A stretch of 64,000 bases of DNA. It comes from DATIRA01 sp963766505. GTDB taxonomy: Bacteria; Pseudomonadota; Gammaproteobacteria; Steroidobacterales; Steroidobacteraceae. Position 1 is the stretch's first letter. The number at the start of each line of letters is the position of its first letter. Made by a program: the position numbers and the translations under genes. The stretch spans positions 1,488,001 to 1,552,000 of the forward strand of contig CAVYAL010000005.1 in the NCBI GenBank assembly GCA_963766505.1, given 5' to 3'. Below, piece after piece: positions 42,934 through 51,343 of this stretch. The notes below the pieces were generated by a model that saw only the letters and a program-made list of their open reading frames with translations, had not been told where the DNA came from and did not search any database.

Positions 42934-44436
42934 ATGCGTGCCGACACTCTCCGTTCAGTACTGCTAGTCAAGTCCATCGAGGAGGCAGATCAGCCCGGTA
43001 CGGTGCTGCCTGCGGCAGACCGTGACCGCGCGACCCGCGAAACGTTGCGCGAGCGCGGTACGACCGCCGAGGCACTGCTCGAGCCTGCTGGCGAGCGCAA
43101 GCTGCTGGCAGCAACGGCACAGCGCTCGGTCCGGCTCATGCCGCTGCTGGAGCAGCGCTTCCCGGTGCTGCAGTCGTTCGCAACCCGGGAATACTGGCCG
43201 GCCTGGGCGACGATCCTGGTCCTGGTCGTCGCGTTCGCGAGCGGAGTGGGACTGTCGGCGCTGGACGGCTCGAAGAGGATCGACATCCTGGCATTCCCCT
43301 TCCTCGGCGTGATCGCCTGGAACCTGCTCGTGTACCTCAGTCTCATCGCGTTCGCGCTGCGCCGCCTGGTCGGCCGTGCCGACCCACGCGGAGGAGAGGA
43401 CTCCTGGGCAGGCAGGTGGATGCGGCGCCGTCTTGCGCCGCTGCTGCGGCGCACCCGCAAGGTCCATGCCGATCTCGGCACGGCCTTGTCGGAGTTCGCC
43501 GCCGAATGGGCGACCGCGGCAAGCCCGCTGCTGTTCACGGCCGGGCGCCGGGTTTTTCACCTCGCAGCCGCCGTGCTGGCGGTGGGCCTGATCGCCGGGC
43601 TCTACCTGCGCGGAATCGTGCTCGAGTACCGCGCGGGCTGGGAGAGCACGTTCCTCGGACCTGAGGGTGTCAGGCAGTTGCTCAGGTTCCTGTTCGGGCC
43701 CGTGGCCGGCTGGTCCGGAATCCAATTGCCGCAGACCGCCGAGCAGGTGGCGGCGCTCAGGTGGACCGCCGACGGTGGCGGTGGCGATGCCGCGCCGTGG
43801 ATCCACCTGATCGCACTGAGCCTCGGGCTCTATGTCATCTTGCCGCGGATCGTACTCGCCGTGCTCGATTCGCTGGAGCTGCTGCGCCTGCGCCGCATGA
43901 TGCAGCCCCCGGCCTCGGTGCTGCCTTACGGACGGGCGGTGTTCGCCAGAGGCAGCGAACCGCGGCGCGGCGGCGTGTTGAGTGTCACGCCGTATGCCTA
44001 CGAGCCGTCGCCTGCCGCGCTCGCCGGGCTCGAGCGGCTGGCGGGCGCCGAGGGCGAGCCGGGCATGCGGCTCGACCTGCGGAGCGCGCTGCGCTACGGC
44101 GAGGAGGATCATGCGGCGGCGGTACTCGATGCAGGTGCGCACCGCGTGGCCGACGTACACGCCTTGCTGTTCAGCCTTGCGTCGACGCCGGAAGAGGAAA
44201 ACCAGGGCCTGGTCATCGCGGCTGCAAGGGACTCGGCGGCGCGCGCAAGGCCACCCGCCCGGCTGCGGGTCATCGTGGACGAGTCGCCCTACCTGGCGCG
44301 CCTGGGCGGCGACGCCTCGCTGCAGACCCGGATCGAGGAGCGACGTGATCTCTGGCGCAGATTCGTCGCGGCTCACGGGCTCGAGGCAGAGATCCTCGAC
44401 CTGGGTGCGGCTGGCGCGGCCGAACCGAGTGCATGA
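42934..44436 (+). CDS. DUF2868 family membrane protein
   Basis: 500 residues with about four membrane helices. Helices one and two are close together (PAWATILVLVVAFASGVGLSAL; ILAFPFLGVIAWNLLVYLSL). A third follows a basic cytoplasmic loop (AVLAVGLIAGLYLRGIVL) and a fourth is WIHLIALSLGLYVILPRIVL. A soluble C-terminal domain of about 180 residues comes after. The RxTRETLRERG start and FPVLQ segment match DUF2868. It overlaps the DUF3482 GTPase gene by 4 bp; the two families usually occur as a pair of unknown role. Confidence 0.88.
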   Translation: MRADTLRSVLLVKSIEEADQPGTVLPAADRDRATRETLRERGTTAEALLEPAGERKLLAATAQRSVRLMPLLEQRFPVLQSFATREYWPAWATILVLVVAFASGVGLSALDGSKRIDILAFPFLGVIAWNLLVYLSLIAFALRRLVGRADPRGGEDSWAGRWMRRRLAPLLRRTRKVHADLGTALSEFAAEWATAASPLLFTAGRRVFHLAAAVLAVGLIAGLYLRGIVLEYRAGWESTFLGPEGVRQLLRFLFGPVAGWSGIQLPQTAEQVAALRWTADGGGGDAAPWIHLIALSLGLYVILPRIVLAVLDSLELLRLRRMMQPPASVLPYGRAVFARGSEPRRGGVLSVTPYAYEPSPAALAGLERLAGAEGEPGMRLDLRSALRYGEEDHAAAVLDAGAHRVADVHALLFSLASTPEEENQGLVIAAARDSAARARPPARLRVIVDESPYLARLGGDASLQTRIEERRDLWRRFVAAHGLEAEILDLGAAGAAEPSA

Positions 44437-45914
44437 CGACGATCAGCCTGAGCCTGATATCGCACACCAACGTCGGCAAGACGACGCTGGCCCGGACCTT
44501 GCTCAGGGCCGACGTGGGCGAAATCCGCGATGCGGCGCACGTCACCGAGATCTCGACGCGGTTCACGCTGATCGAGACCACGCAGGGCGACCGCCTCGAG
44601 CTCTGGGACACCCCTGGCTTCGGTGACAGTGCGCGTCTGCTGCGCCGCCTCGAGCAGCGCGGAAAGGCGCTCGGGTGGTTCCTGTCGGAGGTCTGGGACC
44701 GCTACACGGACCGGCCTTTCTACAGCAGCCAGCAGGCCATCCGGAACGTTCAGCAGGAGGCCGATGTCGTCCTCTATCTCGTCAACGCCGGCGAGGACCC
44801 CGCTACGGCCGCCTACGTTGACGCCGAGATGCAGCTGCTCGGATGGATAGGCAAGCCAGTCCTGGTCCTGCTCAACCAGCTCGGGCCGCCACGACCTGCC
44901 GTGGTCGAGCGGGCCGACGTCCAGCGCTGGGCGGTGCACCTCGCGGCCCATGGCTGCGTCAGGGACACGCTCGCTTTCGATGCGTTCGCGCGTTGCTGGG
45001 TCCAGGAGCACGTGCTGCTCGATCACATCCGGCTCGTGCTGCCCGCCGCGAGCCAGGCCGGGTTCGACCGCCTCGCGGCTGCCTGGCGCGAACGCAACCA
45101 GCAGGTGTTCCGCAGTTCGACCGAAGTCCTTGCGCGGCAGCTGCTCGAGACGGCGGCCGATCGGGTCAGCGTCCCGGTCCGCGGAATCGGTGACACGGCA
45201 CGCGACTGGTTCGGCAGCGTCATCACAGGCAAGGACCGGGTGGATCCGGCCTACGAGCGCGCGATGGCCGAGCTCGCCTCCAGGCTCGACGGCAGCCTTC
45301 GCAGGGCCACGGACGAGCTGATCGTGCTGCACGGGCTCACCGGACGCTCGGCGCAGGAGATATTCGACCGGATGGGATCGGAGTTCGCGGTGTCCGAGGG
45401 TCTCGACGAAGGCAAGGCGAGCTTGCTCGGTGCCGCGGTGTCCGGTGCACTGGGCGGCCTGGCCGCGGACATCGCCGCGGGCGGGCTCACGTTCGGCGCC
45501 GGGGCTTTGATCGGCGGGATGCTGGGACTCGCAGGCGCGCGCGGCATTGCCAGGGCCTACAACCTGTCGCGTGGCACGGACGCGAGCGTGATCCGTTGGT
45601 CCGGCGAGTTCCTCACCAATCGCGTCACTGCGGCCGTGATGCGCTACCTCGCCGTGGCGCATTTCGGCCGGGGCAGGGGCGACTTCGTCGAGGGCGAGTA
45701 CCCCGCGCACTGGCGCGAGCTGGTGCAGGGCGAAGTCGCATCTCGCGGCCAGCGACTTTCGAGTGCCTGGTCCGCTGCCGAGCAGGCCGATCGAGCCGCC
45801 GCTGTGCGTTCGGACCTCGAGGCACTGCTCGGTGAAATCATCTCGGGAGTGCTGGCTCAGCTTTACCCGGATTCGACCCGGCCACGCATCGCCACCCGCG
45901 ACGTGCCTCGCTAG
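44433..45914 (+). CDS. DUF3482 family GTPase, membrane-associated
   Basis: 493 residues. N-terminal Era-like GTPase: the P-loop is SHTNVGKTTLARTLL, with WDTPGFGDSARLL (G3 DTPG) and LVLLNQLGPPR in the G4 position, which lacks the usual NKxD. The C-terminal half has two glycine-rich hydrophobic hairpins (LLGAAVSGALGGLAADIAAGG; FGAGALIGGMLGLAGARG), which look membrane-inserting, as in dynamin-like or GTPase-effector proteins. Its DUF2868 partner lies immediately upstream. Function unknown. Confidence 0.88.
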   Translation: MTTISLSLISHTNVGKTTLARTLLRADVGEIRDAAHVTEISTRFTLIETTQGDRLELWDTPGFGDSARLLRRLEQRGKALGWFLSEVWDRYTDRPFYSSQQAIRNVQQEADVVLYLVNAGEDPATAAYVDAEMQLLGWIGKPVLVLLNQLGPPRPAVVERADVQRWAVHLAAHGCVRDTLAFDAFARCWVQEHVLLDHIRLVLPAASQAGFDRLAAAWRERNQQVFRSSTEVLARQLLETAADRVSVPVRGIGDTARDWFGSVITGKDRVDPAYERAMAELASRLDGSLRRATDELIVLHGLTGRSAQEIFDRMGSEFAVSEGLDEGKASLLGAAVSGALGGLAADIAAGGLTFGAGALIGGMLGLAGARGIARAYNLSRGTDASVIRWSGEFLTNRVTAAVMRYLAVAHFGRGRGDFVEGEYPAHWRELVQGEVASRGQRLSSAWSAAEQADRAAAVRSDLEALLGEIISGVLAQLYPDSTRPRIATRDVPR

Positions 45915-45977
45915 CGACTGCTTCGATCAGCGCTGCGCCGGCGCCGCGTCGGGCATCGTGCGCCCATATGCATACAT

Positions 45978-45995
45978 ATCACCCATATAGGTGAT
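45978..45995. promoter_or_regulatory. 18-bp palindrome upstream of a LuxR-type regulator
   Basis: ATCACC-CATATA-GGTGAT has perfect 6-bp arms and a near-symmetrical centre, 74 bp before the regulator start. It lies in an AT-rich island unlike its surroundings. A second inverted pair, TGGTC/GACCA (46014-46029), follows. The size fits the 18-20-bp boxes bound by LuxR-type dimers, so autoregulation is possible. Confidence 0.5.
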
Positions 45996-46068
45996 TTCTA
46001 CCGATTCCAAATGTGGTCTATTGCGACCATAAGAGGCCTCAGGCCGATTCAGGGACGACCCTCGTTTA

Positions 46069-46788
46069 ATGACGGACCGAGCCAGGCCGCGCCGACGCGC
46101 TACGACTGCGCGTGGGCCGCAGAGCCGCGCGAACAATGGGGGCCGCGTGGTGCCAGGGACGGTGCCGCGCGGTTCCTTCCAGACTCTTCCGCCTGGACCG
46201 GACGGTTTTCCGGAGCACGTCAGGTTCATCCTCGACCAGTTGAACCGGGGCGTGGTGCTGCTCGACAAGGTCGGACAGGTGCTCGATGCGAACGCCTGTG
46301 CGCTCGAGCTGATCCGCGCGCGCGACGGCCTGGTCGTCCGCAGCGGGCGCCTTGCCTTCTCCGACAAGGCGGTCAATGGTCGCGTCGCCGCGCTGCTCGA
46401 GGCCATGAGTCCGCCCGGGGAGGCGTCGGTGATGAACGTCTCGGCGCAGATCAGGCGTCCCGGCAACAAGCGCCCGCATCGGATCGTCGTGCTGCCGGTT
46501 CCGAGGTCGGCCGACGAGTCCGGGATGTTCGTCGTATTCGTCTACCCGGGCAGCGGCGCGGCACGCATCTCTCGCGACCTGCTCAAGCAACTTTATTCGT
46601 TCACGCGTGCCGAGGCCGACGTGGCCGCAGAGCTGTTTGCAGGTCAGCCAGTGGAGCAGATCGCGAGGACGCTCCACGTCTCGCCGAACACCGTCCGGAC
46701 ACACCTGAAGCGGATCTTCTGCAAGTGCGAGGTGCAGTCGCAGGCGGAGCTGATGCACGTGCTTTCGCTGGGGCCGCTGGCTCCGTAG
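46069..46788 (+). CDS. LuxR-family transcriptional regulator with PAS-like sensor domain
   Basis: 239 residues. A basic disordered N-terminus (about 40 residues) may mean the real start is later. A PAS-like domain follows (FILDQLNRGVVLLDKVGQVLDANACALELI). The C-terminal LuxR helix-turn-helix is LTRAEADVAAELFAGQPVEQIA in form, here FTRAEADVAAELFAG, with VSPNTVRTHLKRIFCKCEVQ. There is no receiver domain or autoinducer-binding domain. Confidence 0.9.
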   Translation: MTDRARPRRRATTARGPQSRANNGGRVVPGTVPRGSFQTLPPGPDGFPEHVRFILDQLNRGVVLLDKVGQVLDANACALELIRARDGLVVRSGRLAFSDKAVNGRVAALLEAMSPPGEASVMNVSAQIRRPGNKRPHRIVVLPVPRSADESGMFVVFVYPGSGAARISRDLLKQLYSFTRAEADVAAELFAGQPVEQIARTLHVSPNTVRTHLKRIFCKCEVQSQAELMHVLSLGPLAP

Positions 46789-46801
46789 AACCCCGGGTTG
46801 G

Positions 46802-47722
46802 TCAGGACACGACGACCTTCAACGCGCGATGGCGCAGCGTGAACACGGCGGGAGTGTGCCCGACCAGCTGGCCGTCGGCCTGTACCGGGGCCCCGGGCTC
46901 GGCCGCGATCCGGACGGACGCAGCACGACGGTGGCGCACGCACGGGTCCGCGAGGATCGTCCCGAGGTAGAGCTTCGGCAGCTTGACGAGCACGCGCGCG
47001 AGACCGATTTCCTCGATCGCGACCAGCTCGAACATGCCGTCGTCCAGGCTCGCCTCTGGCGCGATGTGCATGCGGTTGCCGCAGTAGCGTCCATTCGCGA
47101 CGAACGTGACCAGGAATTTCCCCGCGATGCGAACGCCATCGGCCTCGATGTCGAAGCGCGGGCTGCGATAAGACGAGAGTCCCCGCAGGGCGCCTCGCAG
47201 GTAAGTCAGCCCGGACGGGACCAGCGCCGGCAGCGTCGCGACCATCTGCGCGTCCAGGCCCGAACCCGCGACGTTGATGAACCAGCGGCGATCGGCTCGC
47301 GGCGAATCCGGGAACTCGATCAGGCCGACGTCGTGCAGCCGGGTCCTGCCTGCTGACAGGCAGGCTGCGATGGCCCGGGGATCGCGGATGATCCCCAGGC
47401 TGCGGGCCCAGTCGTTACCGGTCCCGAGTGGCGCGACGGCGAGCGTCACCTCGCTGGTGTCGGCGAGGCCGGCATTCATGATGCCGTTGACCGCGTCGTG
47501 CACCGAGCCATCGCCGCCCGCAACCAGGATCCGGCGATGCCCGGACTGCACCGCCCGCAGCGCCTGGGCCTCTCCCTCGCCCGGTCCCGTCGTCCACGCG
47601 ACGGTGAGCGGCAGCGAAGCACGTTGCAGTGCGGTCTCGATGGACGACCAGGCGCTTCGGCCCCGCGCTCCGCCCGAGCGGGGGTTGACGATCGCCAGCC
47701 AGCCCTCCCGGTCGTTGTCCAA
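46802..47722 (-). CDS. Diacylglycerol kinase-like lipid kinase (YegS/DAGK family)
   Basis: 306 residues. The catalytic-domain motifs are IVNPRSGG, LVAGGDGSVHDAVNG and APLGTGNDWARSLG, followed by a beta-sandwich C-terminal domain ending with FTLRHRALKVVVS. It phosphorylates a lipid such as diacylglycerol or a sphingoid base; the exact substrate is not predictable. The start is a TTG, since the frame closes just upstream at the DUF4124 stop. It lies 15 bp after that gene, in the same direction. Confidence 0.91.
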   Translation of the reverse strand: MDNDREGWLAIVNPRSGGARGRSAWSSIETALQRASLPLTVAWTTGPGEGEAQALRAVQSGHRRILVAGGDGSVHDAVNGIMNAGLADTSEVTLAVAPLGTGNDWARSLGIIRDPRAIAACLSAGRTRLHDVGLIEFPDSPRADRRWFINVAGSGLDAQMVATLPALVPSGLTYLRGALRGLSSYRSPRFDIEADGVRIAGKFLVTFVANGRYCGNRMHIAPEASLDDGMFELVAIEEIGLARVLVKLPKLYLGTILADPCVRHRRAASVRIAAEPGAPVQADGQLVGHTPAVFTLRHRALKVVVS

Positions 47723-47737
47723 GTTCGCCGCTGCGAA

Positions 47738-48331
47738 TCAGCGCACGGGTGGCGTGCAGCTTTCGGACACGAACTGCTGTTGCGCGCGCAGCTGCTCGCG
47801 CGCGACGTCCGCGCCCGGCTCCATCATTCGAGCGAGCTGCTGCCGGGCCTCCGTGCAATCCGGACCATTCGCCATGCGCAGGCGCGCGGCCATCTCCTCC
47901 TCTTCGCGACGCCGGGCGGGATCGCTGCTGCAGTTGCGGCTCACCGTCTGCTGGAGACGGTTGAGTTCCGAGGACGACGTGGGCTCGGCGCCACTCGTCA
48001 GGCGCTCGAGCGCCTCCAGCGCAATGACGCACTCCCGCACCCTCAGGTTGGCCAGGACCTCGGATCGGCTCGCGGCCTGCACCGGCGACGCGCCGGACGG
48101 CGTAGAGCGTGCGGCCGCCTGGCCGCGTGAGGCCGGCTGGCTCGGCGCGGAGGCCACGCTGAGCTTCTCGTACTGCACGCCGGGGGGCGGCTTTTCACTG
48201 GAAAGATGCAGCGTGCCTGCGGCATCCACCCACTTGTAGATCGTGGCGGCACCGGCGGGCGTTCCCGCGACCAGGCCCGCCGCCAGCAGGCAGAAAAGCA
48301 GTGCGCTATGCGTCGGGCGTTTGCATGCCAT
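47738..48331 (-). CDS. DUF4124 domain periplasmic protein
   Basis: 197 residues. A signal peptide (ALLFCLLAAGLVAGTPAGAA) is followed by the DUF4124 pattern TIYKWVDAAGTLHLSSEKPP. A charged helical region follows with several cysteines (RECVIALEALERL; SRNCSSDPARRREEEEM; GPDCTEARQQL; SESCTPPVR) that could form disulfides. Function unknown. Start chosen at MACKRPTH; a longer frame to 48376 is less likely. Confidence 0.87.
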   Translation of the reverse strand: MACKRPTHSALLFCLLAAGLVAGTPAGAATIYKWVDAAGTLHLSSEKPPPGVQYEKLSVASAPSQPASRGQAAARSTPSGASPVQAASRSEVLANLRVRECVIALEALERLTSGAEPTSSSELNRLQQTVSRNCSSDPARRREEEEMAARLRMANGPDCTEARQQLARMMEPGADVAREQLRAQQQFVSESCTPPVR

Positions 48332-48440
48332 CGGTTGCGGATGATACGCGGGATGGCTCCCGGCGAAACGGGGCACGGTGCACAGACCCGATTTGGCGGG
48401 CCTTCAGGCGCAGCCCGATCCCACCGCTGCGCCGGCCCCG

Positions 48441-49496
48441 TCAGGCGTAGCGCTTCAGCAGCTTCGCGAGACCCGCGGAGCCCGGGTGCAACTTCTGGTA
48501 CGGCACCTGGTTCAGGGGCACGTCGGTCGTATTGGCCATCTCGTGCATGTCCGGACCGCTCGATGAGACGAAGATCAGCCCGGTGACGTGTTCGCCCTGC
48601 CTGAGCCTCGTGCGCAGGTACTCGAAGGCCTTGCCGCGATGCGTGGGATCGTAGTCACTGTCGAGCTTGCGCAGCATGATCTGGCTGCCGTCGTGCATCT
48701 GCACCGGCAGCACCTCGCCCTCGCCATAGGAGACGGTGATCTCCTGCCGTGGCGGGATGTAATCCGCATGGACGGCCTCGTGGTAGTGCTCGCGGGTGAA
48801 CGCGTAGCTCTTGGTCGAGCCGACGTGGTCGTTGAAGGTGACGCAGGGCGATATGATGTCGATCATCGCGAAGCCCTTGTGCATCAGCCCCGCCTGGATC
48901 AGCGGCACGAGCTGCTCCTTGTCGCCGGAGAAGCTGCGGGCGATGAAGGTGCCGCCGAGGCTCAGCGCCGCGAGACACGGATCCACCGGCGCCTGCAGGT
49001 TCTCCTCGCCCTTCTTCGACTTCGTGCCGATGTCGGCCGAAGCCGAGAACTGCCCCTTGGTCAGGCCGTACACGCCGTTGTTCTCGCAGAGGTACAGCAT
49101 GTTCACGTTCCGCCTGATCGCGTGAGCGAACTGCCCGAATCCGATCGACAGCGAGTCGCCGTCGCCCGAGACGCCGACGTAGTAGAGTTCCCTGTTCGCC
49201 GCATTGGCGCCGCTCGCGATCGAGGGCATGCGCCCGTGCACGCCGTTGAAGCCGTGCGAGCCGCTCGCGAAGTAGGCGGTGGTCTTCGACGAGCAGCCGA
49301 TGCCGGAGAGCTTGACCAGCTGCTCCGGGCGCATGTCGAGACCCCACAGCGCCTCGATGATTGCCGCCGTCACGGAATCGTGGCCGCAGCCGGCGCAGAG
49401 CGTCGACATCGACCCCTCGTAGTCGCGGCGGGTCAGCCCGAGCTCGTTCTTCGGCAGGTCCGGGTGGCGGACGCGGGGCTTGTTCATGAACGACAT
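48441..49496 (-). CDS. korB: 2-oxoacid:ferredoxin oxidoreductase, beta subunit
   Basis: Thiamine diphosphate-binding subunit (351 aa), most like 2-oxoglutarate:ferredoxin oxidoreductase beta. TPP and cluster motifs: STLCAGCGHDSVTAAI, LSGIGCSSKTTAYF, HGRMPSIASGANAAN, and VSGDGDSLSIGFGQFAHAIRRN followed by LCENNGVYGLTKGQ. It lies 11 bp after the alpha subunit gene. In this arrangement the electron acceptor is probably the iron-sulfur flavoprotein encoded first in the operon. Confidence 0.93.
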   Translation of the reverse strand: MSFMNKPRVRHPDLPKNELGLTRRDYEGSMSTLCAGCGHDSVTAAIIEALWGLDMRPEQLVKLSGIGCSSKTTAYFASGSHGFNGVHGRMPSIASGANAANRELYYVGVSGDGDSLSIGFGQFAHAIRRNVNMLYLCENNGVYGLTKGQFSASADIGTKSKKGEENLQAPVDPCLAALSLGGTFIARSFSGDKEQLVPLIQAGLMHKGFAMIDIISPCVTFNDHVGSTKSYAFTREHYHEAVHADYIPPRQEITVSYGEGEVLPVQMHDGSQIMLRKLDSDYDPTHRGKAFEYLRTRLRQGEHVTGLIFVSSSGPDMHEMANTTDVPLNQVPYQKLHPGSAGLAKLLKRYA

Positions 49497-49507
49497 GCAG
49501 GGTCTTC

Positions 49508-51343
49508 CTATGCCATCAGGGCGGCACGACGGCTGTCGCCGAGCTCGGCGAGCACGGCTTCCACGATCTCTTTCGAGGTCATCGGCAGGCCGCTGTAGTG
49601 CAGGATCGAGGACAGTCTCGATTTCTCGACGGCCGTCTCCAGCACCAGCAGCGATCGCAGTTGCGCGTCACGGTTCTGCTCGATGACGAACAGGCGCTTG
49701 TGCGAGGCGAGGAACTGCTCGACCTCGCTGGTGAACGGGAAGGCGCGTATGCGCATGTAGTCCACGGTGATCCCGTACCGGCTCAGGATGTCCATGGCCT
49801 CGTGTGCCGCGCCGTGGCTGCTGCCGATCGCGACGAGTCCGACGTCGCAGTCGCCCGGTCCCTCGATCACCGGGCCCGGTACCAGCGTCTGCGCGCGATG
49901 GAACTTGCGCAGCAGCCGGTCCAGCACGAACTGATACTCGGCTGAATCCTCGGTGTAAGCGCCGTACTGGTTGTGGCCCGAGCCGCGCGTGAAGTAGGCG
50001 CCCTTCGGCGTCACGCCGGGCAGCGTGCGGTAGGGAATCGCATCGTCGTCCACGTCGAGATAGCGGTGGAACCGCGGCAGGGCCTCGATCTGTTCCTTGG
50101 TGAGCACCTTGCCGCGGTCAGGGCGGTAGGCGTCGTCCCACTTGAGATCCGGGCACATCCAGTCGTTCATGCCGATGTCGAGGTCCGAGAGCACGAACAC
50201 CGGCGTCTGCAGTCGCTCGGCGAGATCGAAGGCCTGGACCGCGAAATAGAAGCACTCCTCGGGATCTGCCGGGAACAGCAGCACGTGCTTCGTGTCGCCG
50301 TGCGACGCATAGGCGCAGAGCAGCAGGTCGCATTGCTGCGTGCGCGTCGGCATTCCCGTCGACGGCCCGACCCGCTGCACGTCGAACAGCACGGCCGGGA
50401 TCTCCGCGTAGTAGGCAAGGCCGATGAACTCGCTCATCAGCGAGATGCCGGGCCCGCTGGTCGGCGTGAAAGTCCTTGCGCCGTTCCACGACGCGCCGAG
50501 CACGATGCCGATCGCCGCGAGCTCGTCCTCGGCCTGGATCACGGCGTAGTTGTTCCTGCCGGTCTCCGGGTCCACCCTGAGCTTCGCGCAGAAGCCCTTG
50601 AAGGCATCCATCAGCGACGTGGACGGCGTGATCGGGTACCAGGCCCCCACCGTCGCGCCGGCATAGACGCAGCCGAGCGCGGCCGCGGTGTTGCCGTCGA
50701 TCATCACGTGGCCGGCCGTCCTGTCCATCCGCTCGAGCCTGATCGGCAGCGGGCAGGGCAGGTGCTGCTTCGCATAGTCGTAGCCCAGCTGCACCGCCTT
50801 CATGTTGGCGTCCACCAGCGCGGGCTTCTTCGCGTACGTTTCGCCGAGCAGCTGGCGCATCACCTCGAGGTCGATCTCGAACAGCGCCGCGAGCACGCCC
50901 GCGTACATGATGTTCTTCATCAGGATGCGGTTGCGGACCCCGACGAAGTTCTCGTTGCAGATCCTCGCGAGCGGCACGCCGAGGATCGCGATGTCCTCGC
51001 GCCGCAGGACCGTCGGCCGCGGCCAGGACGAGTCGTAGAGCAGGAACCCGCCCGGGGAGACCTCGCGCACGTCCTTGTGGTAGGTCTCGACGTTCATCGC
51101 CACCATGAAGTCGACGCGACCCGAGCGTGCCACGTAGCCGTCGCGCGTCACGCGGATCTCGTACCAGGTCGGGAGCCCCTGGATGTTCGAGGGGAAGTAG
51201 TTCTTGCCCATCACCGGGACGCCCATCCGGAAGATGGACTTCATCAGCAGCGTGTTGGCACTGGCCGAACCGGTGCCGTTCACGTTCGCGAGCTTGATGA
51301 CGAAGTCGTTTACGCGGTCTTGCGGCGTTGCGGGCTGGGCCAT
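49508..51343 (-). CDS. korA: 2-oxoacid:ferredoxin oxidoreductase, fused gamma-alpha subunit
   Basis: 611 residues from MAQPATPQDRVNDFVIKLAN; the frame stays open upstream but only as a shadow of the flavoprotein gene. The first 190 or so residues are the gamma domain (NVNGTGSASANTLLMKSIFRMGVP). The alpha domain follows (DGNTAAALGCVYAGATVGAWYPITPSTSL; PTSGPGISLMSEFIGLAYY). This gamma-alpha fusion is typical of KorA-type enzymes. The gene overlaps the flavoprotein gene by 34 bp, indicating tight coupling. Confidence 0.93.
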   Translation of the reverse strand: MAQPATPQDRVNDFVIKLANVNGTGSASANTLLMKSIFRMGVPVMGKNYFPSNIQGLPTWYEIRVTRDGYVARSGRVDFMVAMNVETYHKDVREVSPGGFLLYDSSWPRPTVLRREDIAILGVPLARICNENFVGVRNRILMKNIMYAGVLAALFEIDLEVMRQLLGETYAKKPALVDANMKAVQLGYDYAKQHLPCPLPIRLERMDRTAGHVMIDGNTAAALGCVYAGATVGAWYPITPSTSLMDAFKGFCAKLRVDPETGRNNYAVIQAEDELAAIGIVLGASWNGARTFTPTSGPGISLMSEFIGLAYYAEIPAVLFDVQRVGPSTGMPTRTQQCDLLLCAYASHGDTKHVLLFPADPEECFYFAVQAFDLAERLQTPVFVLSDLDIGMNDWMCPDLKWDDAYRPDRGKVLTKEQIEALPRFHRYLDVDDDAIPYRTLPGVTPKGAYFTRGSGHNQYGAYTEDSAEYQFVLDRLLRKFHRAQTLVPGPVIEGPGDCDVGLVAIGSSHGAAHEAMDILSRYGITVDYMRIRAFPFTSEVEQFLASHKRLFVIEQNRDAQLRSLLVLETAVEKSRLSSILHYSGLPMTSKEIVEAVLAELGDSRRAALMA

